Positions 9,156 through 16,983 of a stretch of DNA of 64,000 nt are shown here, piece by piece. The stretch covers positions 1 to 64,000 of the forward strand of contig NZ_QGTQ01000003.1 of NCBI RefSeq assembly GCF_003182255.1, read 5' to 3'. The notes under the pieces are model-generated. The model worked only from the letters and a program-made list of their open reading frames with translations, had not been told where the DNA came from and did not search any database. Position 1 is the stretch's first letter; the number at the start of each line of letters is the position of its first letter. A program made the translations under genes and the position numbers. Source of the DNA: Paenibacillus cellulosilyticus. GTDB taxonomy: Bacteria; Bacillota; Bacilli; Paenibacillales; Paenibacillaceae.

Positions 9156-9204
9156 GACTTAAAATCCTGCGATGGGTGGGGTTCGACCCCCGTCCTCGGC
9201 ACCA
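9156..9204 (+). tRNA. 3' fragment of tRNA-Leu(UAA), probable att scar
   Basis: The segment contains the anticodon loop CTTAAAA (anticodon TAA), the 3' half of the anticodon stem (TCCTG), a variable arm, the T loop TTCGACC and the acceptor 3' strand CCTCGGC followed by ACCA, all characteristic of bacterial tRNA-Leu. The 5' half (GCCGAGG acceptor, D arm) is absent: bases before 9156 do not pair with the anticodon stem. A tRNA 3' end starting at the anticodon loop is the usual core left by a tyrosine recombinase. It therefore marks the right attachment site of an island extending left; the complete tRNA would lie outside the window. Alternatively it is a decayed tRNA gene. Confidence 0.75.
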
Positions 9205-9241
9205 CTTGTTTTATGTTAAGTACATAATGAATGAAATACAT

Positions 9242-9279
9242 AAAACTCTTTTCTTCCTATGAAGGAGAGAGTTTTTTAT
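9242..9279 (+). terminator. Terminator after the tRNA-Leu 3' end
   Basis: AAAACTCTTTTCTTCC pairs with GAAGGAGAGAGTTTT and is followed by T-rich DNA. It is probably the original terminator of the intact tRNA gene. Confidence 0.65.
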
Positions 9280-9440
9280 TTTAATCTATGAAGCTCTATC
9301 AATTCTCATAAAGGGTGTATTAGCGTAAATCAACCGTAATAAACGAACTTTTATATTCTCTATTCAAGAAAGCTCTGACTGTTATTTGCGGTCGGAAGTA
9401 CGCTCGTAATGGACGGCGAATTCATCCACTAATCCGTACA
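9280..9440. other. Intergenic DNA with no recognised feature
   Basis: About 160 bp between the tRNA terminator and the next terminator. I see nothing I can support. Confidence 0.5.
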
Positions 9441-9445
9441 CAAAA

Positions 9446-9479
9446 AACCTCCACAGCTGCTCAGCAGCCGTGGAGGTTT
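9446..9479 (-). terminator. Terminator of the alarmone synthetase gene
   Basis: AACCTCCACAGCTGC pairs with GCAGCCGTGGAGGTT (one bulge), with As on the left that read as a U-run on the minus strand. Confidence 0.8.
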
Positions 9480-9495
9480 CTCTATCCCAATCAAT

Positions 9496-10254
9496 CTATT
9501 CCTTCGTCTCTTCCACGATCAAATCCAGCAGCGAGCTTGGCAGCGAGAACTGCTGATTACTAATCGTAATACGCTTGATCATTTCGCTCTCGCTGGCAGC
9601 GTTCGCTTCCTTGATCTCGGAGATCTCGCGGTGCAGCTGCTCCATTTGTTTATCCAGCGCGTTGGCGGAGTCGGCAGCGGATTTCAACTCTTCTAACAGA
9701 TGTTGAGGGACGGCTGCGTTGTATTTATAGAAAATTTTATGCTCTAAGCTCGCCCAGAAATCCATGGCGATCGTACGAATTTGTATCTCGACGCATACAT
9801 GCTCCATCCCGTCGGACATATAGACAGGCACTTCAACAAGCATGTGAAGGCTTTGATAGCCGTTTGGTTTCGGATGTTTGATGTAGTCCTTCGTTTCGAT
9901 AATGCGCAGGTCATGCTGGCGGCGCAGCATGTCGCTGATCCGATAAATATCGGAGATGAACGAGCACGTGATACGAATTCCGGCGATATCTTTAATATTG
10001 CGCTTCATGCTATCAAGCGACAGCTCGCAGCCTTTGCGGAACAGCTTGTTCATCATGCTCTCAGGCGATTTCAGGCGCGACTTGGTATGTTCAATCGGGT
10101 TGTAATCATGCAAAAGATGAAATTCTTCCTTCAAGATTTCGATCTTCGTCTCCATCTCGTCCAGGGCGAACTTGTACACCATTAAGAAACGGGTAATTTT
10201 ATTTTTAAAATGTTTCAGCTGCTCAAGTTGATCAATCTGATTTTGCGAATTCAT
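9496..10254 (-). CDS. ywaC: Small alarmone synthetase (RelP/YwaC type)
   Basis: This 252-residue protein has a single RelA/SpoT synthetase domain that transfers pyrophosphate from ATP to GDP or GTP, making (p)ppGpp in the stringent response. Family signatures are FALDEMETKIEIL, HNPIEHTK-like (YNPIEHTKSRLKS), DIAGIRITCSFISDIYRI, HPKPNGYQSLHML and EIQIRTIAMDFWASLEHKI. It lacks the HD hydrolase and the TGS/ACT domains of long RelA. The wording matches Bacillus YwaC (SAS2) better than YjbM (SAS1). The C-terminus carries about 40 extra residues with a coiled-coil look. Such enzymes are usually controlled at transcription by cell-envelope stress. It is monocistronic, with its own terminator. Confidence 0.9.
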   Translation of the reverse strand: MNSQNQIDQLEQLKHFKNKITRFLMVYKFALDEMETKIEILKEEFHLLHDYNPIEHTKSRLKSPESMMNKLFRKGCELSLDSMKRNIKDIAGIRITCSFISDIYRISDMLRRQHDLRIIETKDYIKHPKPNGYQSLHMLVEVPVYMSDGMEHVCVEIQIRTIAMDFWASLEHKIFYKYNAAVPQHLLEELKSAADSANALDKQMEQLHREISEIKEANAASESEMIKRITISNQQFSLPSSLLDLIVEETKE

Positions 10255-10388
10255 GGAATCGCTCCTCTCTCTCCTAAGAGCATATTACACTTGGTTATGG
10301 TAAATCAAATCATATTCGCTTCATTGTCACAACATGTTCATGTTCGATATACTTAAGCTATCAGCAGTGATGGGGTGAGGACGTGTTA

Positions 10389-11075
10389 ATGATCAAACAA
10401 CAGGATTGGAACAACAAGCTGAAGGATGAGCTGGCGCAGCCGTATTATAGGCAGCTCATGCAGATGTTGGACGAGCAATACGCGAGTGAGACCGTGTATC
10501 CGACAAGGGAACAGTTGTTTCACGCGCTGGAATATACGCCATATGAAGAGGTGCGGGTTGTCATCCTAGGACAAGACCCTTACCATGGACCAGGCCAAGC
10601 GAACGGACTTAGCTTCTCTGTGCCCGTAGGCGTACGTATTCCTCCTTCACTACGTAACATCTATAAGGAGCTGCAGGCAGACATCGGCTGCGAGGTGCCG
10701 GATCATGGGTCGCTGACCGCATGGGCTAAGCAGGGCGTTCTACTGCTCAACAGCGTGCTGTCGGTGCAGGATGGGAAGCCGAACTCCCACAAGGGGCTCG
10801 GATGGGAACAATTCACCGATGCGGTCATCGCCGCATTAAACGAACGCAAGGCGCCGGTCGTATTCATTCTGTGGGGCAGCTACGCACAGCAGAAGGCTTC
10901 ATCTATTAATACGGATAAACATGGCGTTATCTCATCCGTACATCCAAGTCCACTTGCCGCGCGCAAAGGATTTTTCGGCAGCCGCCCGTTTACGAAGACA
11001 AACGAGTTTCTTACGAGCTGGGGGCAGCAGCCAATTGATTGGCGTATCCCAAGCGCAGCGGAGTTAAGCGAATAA
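10389..11075 (+). CDS. ung: Uracil-DNA glycosylase, family 1
   Basis: This enzyme removes uracil from DNA to start base-excision repair. The catalytic water-activating motif GQDPYHGPGQANGLSFSV (Asp near residue 63), the segment LLNSVLSVQ, and the leucine-loop HPSPLAARKGFFGSRPF near residue 184 are all intact. The 228-residue length is normal for bacterial Ung. ATG 10389 is preferred because GTGAGG ends 8 nt upstream; GTG 10383 is too close to it. It stands alone, convergent with the SLH-protein gene. Confidence 0.96.
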   Translation: MIKQQDWNNKLKDELAQPYYRQLMQMLDEQYASETVYPTREQLFHALEYTPYEEVRVVILGQDPYHGPGQANGLSFSVPVGVRIPPSLRNIYKELQADIGCEVPDHGSLTAWAKQGVLLLNSVLSVQDGKPNSHKGLGWEQFTDAVIAALNERKAPVVFILWGSYAQQKASSINTDKHGVISSVHPSPLAARKGFFGSRPFTKTNEFLTSWGQQPIDWRIPSAAELSE

Positions 11076-11090
11076 CGTATTTTTGCAAAA

Positions 11091-11163
11091 AAAGAGCGCA
11101 TCGTCTGCAATCCGCCTATCGCCAGAGAGCGAGTGGGAGGTTGCAGCGCGATGCGCTCTTTTA
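11091..11163. terminator. Bidirectional terminator between ung and the SLH gene
   Basis: AAAGAGCGCATCG pairs with CGATGCGCTCTTT, with an inner stem (CTGCAA with TTGCAG). A-run and T-run ends allow use in both directions. Confidence 0.85.
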
Positions 11164-11169
11164 ATACCA

Positions 11170-12219
11170 TTAGGCACCGATTGGAACAGCTGGAGCTTCA
11201 CTGCTGCTGACGGAAGAATCCGTGTTCGGCTCCGAGCTTACCGCTGTATTCGGGAAACCTGTTGAGCCCGTCGTGCCACCGCCGCTGCTGCTAGTGCTGC
11301 TATCGCTTGTAAGGACGATCTGAGGCTCATAGGAAGCGTCTACATAGGTCACAGCCTTGAGTTCCGTAATGACCTGCGCATACATGCGGTCAGGGTCGGG
11401 TTGTACGATCTCCACATTGATGCGTGCTTTGCTGCCTTCGAACTGGATCGAGGCAATGCGTATGCCGTAACCAGGGTGAGGAACCGTTGCCGTTACCGTT
11501 ACTTCATTGACCGACTTATTAACGGGATTAACGGACAGCTGCAAGTTATAAGCGTCTGTAGGCTCGGTGCTGCCCGTATTATCCGCGTCGTGAGCCTTGG
11601 CGAACGCAAGCCCGTCATACAGCCAGCTGGCAGCTTCGCTGCGAGTGAGCTTGTTGGTCGGGTGGAACGATTGCTTATCGTCGAGCTTCACAACTTGCGA
11701 GATGATAAGCTTTTGCACACTGTCCATATAAGTAGGGTTGATGTCGTCGCCATCGTTAATTTGCACGAACAGCTCGATGAAGGCGATGTCGCGATCGCGA
11801 ATGATCGACTTGAACAAATGATGGGCGAACTGCTCACGCGTCATCGCAGCAGCAGGATTAACGTCTCTTGGCACCTCAAGACCGGCTGCATGAGCGATGA
11901 TAAAGGCGGGTGCGTACCAAGCGTCATTTTTAACATGCGTGTAGTAGTCGCTCGCTTCTGGTTTCTTGATGTACACATTCGTATCCTTCAGCTCAAAGCC
12001 TTTCACTAGCATGCTGATGCCTTCCGCATACGTGATCTTATCGTTCGGACGGAACTTGCCGCCGCCTCCGGAGAGGATTCCTTGCTTCTGAAGGCTGGCG
12101 ATTTTGTCTGCGTTCACGTCGCTCTGTGTATCGGAGAAAGCGAAGACGGATTGTCCGATGAGGAGGAGAAGGCTGGTCATTAACGCGATCAGAAGAGGAA
12201 ATTTCAAAGTCTTCTTCAT
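11170..12219 (-). CDS. Secreted S-layer homology (SLH) domain protein
   Basis: This 349-residue exported protein begins with a signal peptide (KKTLKFPLLIALMTSLLLLIGQSVFA), then SLH repeats: about 30-78 (KIASLQKQGILSGGGGKFRPNDKITYAEG), 80-145 (YAPAFIIAHAAG) and 150-215 (FHPTNKLTRSEAASWLYDGL). SLH domains bind pyruvylated cell-wall polymers. A beta-rich domain (about 225-300) follows, then a Ser/Gly/Thr-rich tail (SSTSSSGGGTTGSTG). SLH proteins are abundant in Paenibacillus envelopes. The exact ligand of the C-terminal part is unknown. Confidence 0.88.
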   Translation of the reverse strand: MKKTLKFPLLIALMTSLLLLIGQSVFAFSDTQSDVNADKIASLQKQGILSGGGGKFRPNDKITYAEGISMLVKGFELKDTNVYIKKPEASDYYTHVKNDAWYAPAFIIAHAAGLEVPRDVNPAAAMTREQFAHHLFKSIIRDRDIAFIELFVQINDGDDINPTYMDSVQKLIISQVVKLDDKQSFHPTNKLTRSEAASWLYDGLAFAKAHDADNTGSTEPTDAYNLQLSVNPVNKSVNEVTVTATVPHPGYGIRIASIQFEGSKARINVEIVQPDPDRMYAQVITELKAVTYVDASYEPQIVLTSDSSTSSSGGGTTGSTGFPNTAVSSEPNTDSSVSSSEAPAVPIGA

Positions 12220-12312
12220 GGTTAGGCTCCTTTCGATGATCGTATTTGAATAACTTGACGTGCCTTATGTATGGAATGTTGCAGTTCATTTGTAGGTTTG
12301 TGTCCTATCGTT

Positions 12313-12350
12313 AATCCAGACGGAAGCGGGCGGCCTCCATCTGGATTCGG
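12313..12350 (-). terminator. Possible terminator of the L,D-transpeptidase gene
   Basis: AATCCAGA (12313-12320) pairs with TCTGGATT (12340-12347). The U-run on the minus strand is poor, so this is a weak call. Confidence 0.4.
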
Positions 12351-12360
12351 TGCTGCAAGG

Positions 12361-12699
12361 TTAGGGACGTATCGTCACGCGTGTGCCGATTGGAACAAGG
12401 GTGGACAGCTCAATGACATCTTGGTTGTACATTCGGATACAGCCATGCGACACCATATGGCCAATGGAGGACGGATCGTTCGTGCCATGGATGCCATAGT
12501 GAGGCTTTGATAAGCCCATCCAGAATACGCCGAAAGGCCCGCCGGGGTTAGGCTGCTTATTGATGATACGATACTCGCCGGTCGGCGTTACCGTCAGCAT
12601 TTTGCCAATGCCAACAGGGAAAGCGCGTGTCACAACATCTCCATCGAGCAAATATAGACGGCGATCGGACAGATCGACGATGATTCGGTAATTCGGCAT
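12361..12699 (-). CDS. L,D-transpeptidase (YkuD domain)
   Basis: This 112-residue protein is essentially one YkuD catalytic domain, which makes 3-3 cross-links or attaches proteins in peptidoglycan. The signature is [20 protein letters not shown], with the catalytic Cys in SHGC and the upstream His. There is no signal peptide or LysM domain, unlike Bacillus YkuD, so its route to the wall is unclear. GGAGGG seven nt before ATG 12699 fixes the start; an upstream ATG at 12717 lies inside that ribosome site. Confidence 0.9.
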   Translation of the reverse strand: MPNYRIIVDLSDRRLYLLDGDVVTRAFPVGIGKMLTVTPTGEYRIINKQPNPGGPFGVFWMGLSKPHYGIHGTNDPSSIGHMVSHGCIRMYNQDVIELSTLVPIGTRVTIRP

Positions 12700-12750
12700 A
12701 AGAAATCCCTCCGCCATATCCTATGCGAGATGGGGAGAGAGGTAGCGGAT

Positions 12751-13197
12751 CTAATGAATTGTATTAATAACTCTCATTTTCTTGAAAAACCAGAGATAGC
12801 AGCCGTAGGACAATAATAATGTGATCAATATGGTGATAAAACTCCAATACCACGACCATCTGGTGTACGTAATTAGTTCCGTATTTTCTTCAAGCAGGAC
12901 TTCTACAATCGTCATGCCTGTCGAGAAGGATAAGGTATACATTGTTTTCGCGAGCCAACTCTTGTCGGAAGGGAAGTGTACATTAAATATTGCGCTTAAG
13001 GATGGAAACACGAAGAACTCGAATGTAAAGCTGGTCTTATACACATTGTTAAGGAGTCCAACGGGGTATTCGATTAGGTTGCCTTCAGCGACTAACGCAG
13101 CAAACAACCAGCAAGAAACTTGCATGAACAAGAAACTTAATTGAGCGTTCTTGAAGTTATTGAGCTTGATACATACAAGTAGAAGTATAGCTGTCAT
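12751..13197 (-). CDS. CBO0543-like integral membrane protein
   Basis: This 148-residue protein has four to five hydrophobic segments and aromatic clusters resembling the CBO0543 family of small Firmicute membrane proteins (YKTSFTFEFFVFPSLSAIFNVHFP; WSWYWSFITIL). Function is unknown. The N-terminus may be incomplete: an ATG-started frame just upstream (MDKLILVRMD...) is offset by one base, so a start-proximal frameshift is possible. No good ribosome site precedes ATG 13197. Confidence 0.6.
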   Translation of the reverse strand: MTAILLLVCIKLNNFKNAQLSFLFMQVSCWLFAALVAEGNLIEYPVGLLNNVYKTSFTFEFFVFPSLSAIFNVHFPSDKSWLAKTMYTLSFSTGMTIVEVLLEENTELITYTRWSWYWSFITILITLLLSYGCYLWFFKKMRVINTIH

Positions 13198-13302
13198 GAT
13201 CCATACGGACCAAAATTAGTTTATCCATGTCTCCGATTATTGGCAGGAATGAAGAAGCTTAATCAGGAGCAGTCGTGAGCAATGGGAGAGGTGATGATAC
13301 AA

Positions 13303-13349
13303 CGAAAAAACCACGATTCTTGTTATTACAAGACATCGTGGTTTTTACT
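13303..13349 (-). terminator. Terminator of the tRNA-Val operon
   Basis: AAAAACCACGATTCTTGT pairs with ACAAGACATCGTGGTTTTT (one mismatch). It lies directly downstream of the two tRNA genes in their direction. Confidence 0.85.
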
Positions 13350-13353
13350 GTAA

Positions 13354-13426
13354 TGATCTGTAGTGGGCTCGAACCACTGACCCCTACCCTGTCAAGATAG
13401 TGCTCTCCCAGCTGAGCTAACAGATC
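13354..13426 (-). tRNA. tRNA-Val(GAC), copy without encoded CCA
   Basis: A full cloverleaf is seen on the minus strand: acceptor GATCTGT/ACAGATC, D arm GCTCAGCTGGGAGAGC, anticodon loop TTGACAG (anticodon GAC, Val), T loop TTCGAGC. The 3' end reads ...GATCA then TTA, so CCA must be added enzymatically. Its body is identical to the second copy. Confidence 0.93.
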
Positions 13427-13458
13427 ATAATGGGTATTTAACTGTTTTAAAAAAGATA

Positions 13459-13534
13459 TGGTGATCTGTAGTGGGCTCGAACCACTGACCCCTACCCTGT
13501 CAAGATAGTGCTCTCCCAGCTGAGCTAACAGATC
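13459..13534 (-). tRNA. tRNA-Val(GAC), copy with encoded CCA
   Basis: The tRNA body is identical to the neighbouring copy, with CCA encoded directly after the discriminator A. It is the promoter-proximal copy. Confidence 0.93.
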
Positions 13535-13560
13535 ACGTTGCAATTGAAGCGACATGAAAT

Positions 13561-13589
13561 AATATATCACGCCAGAATAGCGTTGTCTA
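13561..13589 (-). promoter_or_regulatory. Promoter of the tRNA-Val pair
   Basis: On the minus strand TAGACA, a 17-bp spacer and TATATT form a good sigma-A promoter just upstream of the first tRNA. Confidence 0.75.
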
Positions 13590-13656
13590 CTCTTTTTCTG
13601 CGCAAATTATCCAAAAAAATAAATAACCCCATTAATGACTCACCTCATGAACAATA

Positions 13657-13679
13657 GAAGCCGCTCAATGAGCGGCTTC
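13657..13679 (-). terminator. Terminator of the 63-residue gene
   Basis: A perfect 10-bp stem, GAAGCCGCTC / GAGCGGCTTC, with loop AAT. The T-tract on the minus strand is modest. Confidence 0.6.
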
Positions 13680-13706
13680 AACCACATGCTCAACCATTAA
13701 CCTACA

Positions 13707-13898
13707 TTAAGACTGCTCATGTGGGATGTCGCACTTATTACGAATAAACCGGATTTGATTCTCCAGCCGGTTCACCTCTTGCTGCTCCTCGTCGGATAGA
13801 GGATGTTGTGCTTGCAGGTTTTGCAGCTCACTGATGAGTGCAGGCAGATCGCTGGATGCACTGGAGCAGTCGTAATTCGATTCTAAATTGTGAGTCAT
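13707..13898 (-). CDS. Small coiled-coil hypothetical protein
   Basis: This 63-residue acidic protein has a heptad-like helical stretch (PALISELQNLQAQHPLSDEEQQEVNRLE) and no membrane segment. AAAGGAG lies about 10 nt before the ATG, and a hairpin follows the stop, so it is likely expressed. It has the size and helical style of small regulatory proteins such as the Spo0E type, but I do not see the Spo0E signature. Function unknown. Confidence 0.6.
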   Translation of the reverse strand: MTHNLESNYDCSSASSDLPALISELQNLQAQHPLSDEEQQEVNRLENQIRFIRNKCDIPHEQS

Positions 13899-14062
13899 CG
13901 TAGAAGGTACTCCTTTCGAATCGCTATTGGGTTGGTCTAAGGAACAGCCATTAGTATGACTCGAAGCGATAACGCTATTCGCGAAATTGTAAGATTTGGT
14001 CGTTCTAGAGAAACTGTCCGCCGCATATTGTTATAGAAAGCGCATGGGAGGCGGAAGTTTCA

Positions 14063-14227
14063 ATGGCGGAGGAATACGCCCACTTGATTGTCTGGTTAAT
14101 TGGCTTGTTCGGAATTGTTGGCGTTGTCATTGGGAATGTGGCGCGATTTGTAATCAAGGATTCACTTGCCTATGATGAGGCATTCGTCTGGCGAAGAAAG
14201 CTTCCGAAAAACAATGGACGAGATTGA
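14063..14227 (+). CDS. Small single-span membrane protein
   Basis: This 54-residue reading frame is preceded by GGGAGGCGGA. One hydrophobic helix (HLIVWLIGLFGIVGVVIGNVA) is followed by a charged tail (WRRKLPKNNGRD). Such small membrane proteins are common in Bacillales. Function unknown. It lies 61 bp before the next small gene and may share its transcript. Confidence 0.5.
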   Translation: MAEEYAHLIVWLIGLFGIVGVVIGNVARFVIKDSLAYDEAFVWRRKLPKNNGRD

Positions 14228-14288
14228 GGAAGCTCTTATCGGGATATACTAGCGAACATCACGAGCGACGTCTAATGGAGGAATAACG

Positions 14289-14576
14289 TTGAAATTTATG
14301 CAATCGGCATGGTTCGGCGCAGCCCTTGGAAGTGCGGCTGCGCTGCTTTTGTGTGTCATGGCTTCTCGCGCGGTGCATCCATATGGTTGGTTCGAAGCTC
14401 GCCAGTCCAGTACAGCACATCACAGTCAATTGACAGTACGCGAAGATGTTTATGGCAGTCGGGTTCGAGAAGACGTATACGGCGAGCCAAGAATCGAACA
14501 AGGCGGCATCAACTCGCCAAGCAATCGGGTGGACAAGCTGTATTCACCAACATTAACCGATGAAGGGTTGAAGTAG
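14289..14576 (+). CDS. Small membrane-anchored hypothetical protein
   Basis: This 95-residue protein has a hydrophobic N-terminal segment (AWFGAALGSAAALLLCVMA) that could be an anchor or signal peptide, then a polar tail with a short tandem duplication (VREDVYGSR / VREDVYGEP). TTG 14289 is chosen because GGAGG sits 7 nt upstream; ATG 14298 is too far from it. Function unknown. Confidence 0.6.
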   Translation: MKFMQSAWFGAALGSAAALLLCVMASRAVHPYGWFEARQSSTAHHSQLTVREDVYGSRVREDVYGEPRIEQGGINSPSNRVDKLYSPTLTDEGLK

Positions 14577-14593
14577 ATTGGTTGTTTGCGCCG

Positions 14594-15328
14594 TTAAATA
14601 TCGTATGTTTTCCCTTGCTCGACGAAGGACATAGGACCTGTTCGTCCGACATACTCCGGCATCGTGTCACCGTAGTGCATCAAACGGATGATGGATTGGA
14701 TGTGCGCCGGCAGTGTGAGCAGCTCGTCCAAACAAGCGTGAACCGTCCCGGGAGCAGTAAGCTGGCAGTCGTGAAAGATGTGGCGTACACCGCGTTCATC
14801 CACTAGCTGCTGCAGCAGCCCCGGGTTGAAAATCATATCCGCGCTATAGAAGAACTGCTCATTAATCAGGAATGAATAGCTCAGCCGGCCCTCGATATGC
14901 TCGGTTCGGATTGGTTCGATGACTAGGCCGGGCGCAAGCTCGGCCGGCTCACCTACCGTAAGCTCCCGCACCTCGAAGAAGTCGTCCAACGATTGCAATG
15001 CACCTTGAACAAGTCCGCCTTTAAGAGTATGCTCCCACAGCGGATCACGAAGCGGGGCAGGGATGTACAAGACCGGTGTACGCTGATGGACGAACTTCAT
15101 TTGAAACGCAAGCTCCTCTAGTCCCCCTACATGATCAGCATGCGTATGGCTGATGAGCACCGCATCCAAATCACCGAATGCAATATCCAGCTTATGCAGC
15201 GCGGATGGTGCTGTTATGCCGCAATCAACGAGCAGCCGATAACCGTCCACCTCGATAATCGCATTATTGTTGTTGTACGCGTTGGCGAATGCACTGCCTG
15301 TCCCAATCATCGTAATTGAAACTGACAC
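14594..15328 (-). CDS. MBL-fold metal-dependent hydrolase
   Basis: This 244-residue protein has the metallo-beta-lactamase fold. The first metal-binding motif is ISHTHADHVGG (HxHxDH), preceded by LLVDCG; a later His in IRTEHIEG, an Asp in YSADM and a final HYGD supply further ligands. The start (SVSITMIGTGSAFANAYNNNN) resembles RNase Z/ElaC-like and phosphodiesterase-like hydrolases, but it is shorter than RNase Z and lacks its exosite arm. The substrate is unknown. It is convergent with the preceding small genes. Confidence 0.85.
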   Translation of the reverse strand: MSVSITMIGTGSAFANAYNNNNAIIEVDGYRLLVDCGITAPSALHKLDIAFGDLDAVLISHTHADHVGGLEELAFQMKFVHQRTPVLYIPAPLRDPLWEHTLKGGLVQGALQSLDDFFEVRELTVGEPAELAPGLVIEPIRTEHIEGRLSYSFLINEQFFYSADMIFNPGLLQQLVDERGVRHIFHDCQLTAPGTVHACLDELLTLPAHIQSIIRLMHYGDTMPEYVGRTGPMSFVEQGKTYDI

Positions 15329-15532
15329 CTCTTAATACCTCCTCGATTTGAAGCCAATTCCAGAGTGTTCCTTCATCCTAGCATGCAGGGTACCCATCAT
15401 GCTATCTATACGATTGCCTATATGTTACTTGCCTATCAACAGCTAAGCCCATTGTGGGTACGCGTCCGCATTGACCTTCATATGATGGTGATAGATCCGC
15501 CATGAATATACGAGCGAAGGTGTTGGACTTCT

Positions 15533-15739
15533 ATGAGCAAGGGTAAAGCGAAAGCATCGAAGAAGAAGAAAAAATCAGCATCGGACCGCAAACAGGCCTT
15601 TTTAAAGCTGGTCCTGTCAGACACCTGTGCCGTCTGCAAGACGCCTTGCGCACGCGGCATGCAGTATTGGGAGCGAATGCAAGAGCCTGGCGCGATCGGC
15701 AAAGGCATCCCATGTCCGTTAACGAAACACTATCAGTAA
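15533..15739 (+). CDS. Small lysine-rich protein with paired cysteines
   Basis: This 68-residue basic protein has a Lys-rich N-terminus (SKGKAKASKKKKKSAS) and a C-terminal part with CAVCKTPCARG and a later PCP. The spacing suggests a small zinc knuckle, possibly nucleic-acid-associated. The ribosome site is weak. I recognise no named family. Confidence 0.5.
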   Translation: MSKGKAKASKKKKKSASDRKQAFLKLVLSDTCAVCKTPCARGMQYWERMQEPGAIGKGIPCPLTKHYQ

Positions 15740-15909
15740 CGGGTAATCTTCGGTTGTTCCATTTCCCGGGGAAGCGCGAAATTCTACAGGTTGTGACACC
15801 TTTAGCGTCGGAACGACTTTTGTTCATATTTCGTTCATAAACCAGCGCAACTTTACCTAGTAAGGGGAGTATAACCTTTCATCAGACATGCGATGGAGGG
15901 TTTACATCT

Positions 15910-16482
15910 ATGAAGTTGAGGAAGGTGCTCATTGCACTGATGCTGCTGTCCGTATGGGGAGGAAGTATGATTTTCGCTGATGCCACTGTACAGAAGGTGC
16001 GAGTTATTGTAAATGGTAGCGAACTAGACGAAAACGGAGTACTGCAGGATGGCAAGACCTACTTGCCGCTTCGCCAAATTGCCAACACGCTGCAGGCGCT
16101 CACCACGTGGGATGAGAATACGAAGAAAGTAACCGTCTACAAACCGAATGTGCACATGTTCTTGTTCAAAGCATCGGACAAAGAAGTGACGTTCGGCAAC
16201 GTAGATAAAAATAACCGCGTATCGTTCATGGTGTTCGCTCAAATCGATAACCTGCTGACTAGTGTCTCTGCGGTGAAAATATCGATCTTTGACCCATTCG
16301 GCAATGAGAAAATCATCCAGCAGCAAGCGGTTAATGTGACGAAGGACAATTTCTGGTTCCGTACGAGCGATTTCAAATATTTCTTTGATTCTGCCGGCAA
16401 ATACTCGGTTCGTTTCTTCATGAAGGCGAACGATAACGATGATTGGGGCCAGGTGTCGGAGAAGATCATAACTGTACAATAA
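15910..16482 (+). CDS. Secreted protein with copper amine oxidase-like N-terminal domain
   Basis: This 190-residue exported protein has a signal peptide (about 1-25, ending GSMIFA) and one copper-amine-oxidase-N-like domain at about 28-80 (VRVIVNGSELDENGVLQDGKTYLPLRQIA, then VTVYKP). The remaining beta-rich region resembles an immunoglobulin-like fold. In Paenibacillus such domains occur in many exported proteins and lack oxidase activity; they probably mediate wall or polymer binding. Confidence 0.85.
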   Translation: MKLRKVLIALMLLSVWGGSMIFADATVQKVRVIVNGSELDENGVLQDGKTYLPLRQIANTLQALTTWDENTKKVTVYKPNVHMFLFKASDKEVTFGNVDKNNRVSFMVFAQIDNLLTSVSAVKISIFDPFGNEKIIQQQAVNVTKDNFWFRTSDFKYFFDSAGKYSVRFFMKANDNDDWGQVSEKIITVQ

Positions 16483-16490
16483 TGACTAGC

Positions 16491-16518
16491 GCCGGCTGAC
16501 TCTGTTCAGTCGGTGTTT
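16491..16518 (+). terminator. Terminator
   Basis: GCCGGCTGA pairs with TCAGTCGGT (two G-U pairs) across a 6-nt loop, followed by GTTTTG. Confidence 0.6.
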
Positions 16519-16606
16519 TGCGTTTGACCACATGGGGCGAACATGTTACGATACGAGGGTATATGCGCCTAACGGCGTATTAATGAGCGAAATGGGGTAA
16601 AGACAC

Positions 16607-16921
16607 ATGAGCGAACACGAACATCAACATGGTGATGATTGCGGTTGCGGCCACGATCATGAGCATGAAGAGCATGTATTTGTAATGACGGATGAAGACG
16701 GTACAGAGCGTGAGATGGTAATGGTCTACACGTTTGAATCGGAAGAGCAAGTATACGCTGTTCTGATCGACCGTAACAATCCTGAAGAAGACGGTCTCAT
16801 CTTCCGTATCGAAGAAGAGAACGAAGAAGCGTTCCTCGTTGGCATCGAAGATGATGCTGAATGGGATCGCGTTACGAAAGTTTACGAAGAAATTGCTGCT
16901 GCAGAAAACAGCAAAGAATAG
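16607..16921 (+). CDS. DUF1292 (YrzB-like) protein with His-rich N-terminus
   Basis: This 104-residue acidic protein matches the DUF1292 family, small Firmicute proteins of unknown function often near alaS/yrrL genes: VFVMTDEDGTEREMVMVYTF, YAVLIDRN and LVGIEDDAEWDRVTKVYEE. The first 22 residues are unusually rich in His, Cys, Asp and Glu (HEHQHGDDCGCGHDHEHEEH), a likely divalent-metal-binding tail. It is not beside the usual yrrL/yrzB partners here. Confidence 0.88.
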   Translation: MSEHEHQHGDDCGCGHDHEHEEHVFVMTDEDGTEREMVMVYTFESEEQVYAVLIDRNNPEEDGLIFRIEEENEEAFLVGIEDDAEWDRVTKVYEEIAAAENSKE

Positions 16922-16935
16922 TAACGAACGTAACA

Positions 16936-16970
16936 AACCGCCTGCGGCTTCTGCTGCAGGCGGTTTTTTT
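16936..16970 (+). terminator. Strong terminator
   Basis: AACCGCCTGCGGC pairs with GCTGCAGGCGGTT and runs into seven Ts. Confidence 0.9.
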
Positions 16971-16983
16971 CGTACTGATATGT

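Noticed and set aside
9121-9204. tmRNA (ssrA) 3' end
   Set aside because: The CTTAAAA loop and TCCTGCG context are those of tRNA-Leu(UAA). No tag-peptide region or tmRNA 5' end is present.
13259-13570. A 103-codon frame with a duplicated 22-residue stretch
   Set aside because: It is the translation of the two tRNA-Val genes; the repeat is the tRNA body, not a protein repeat.
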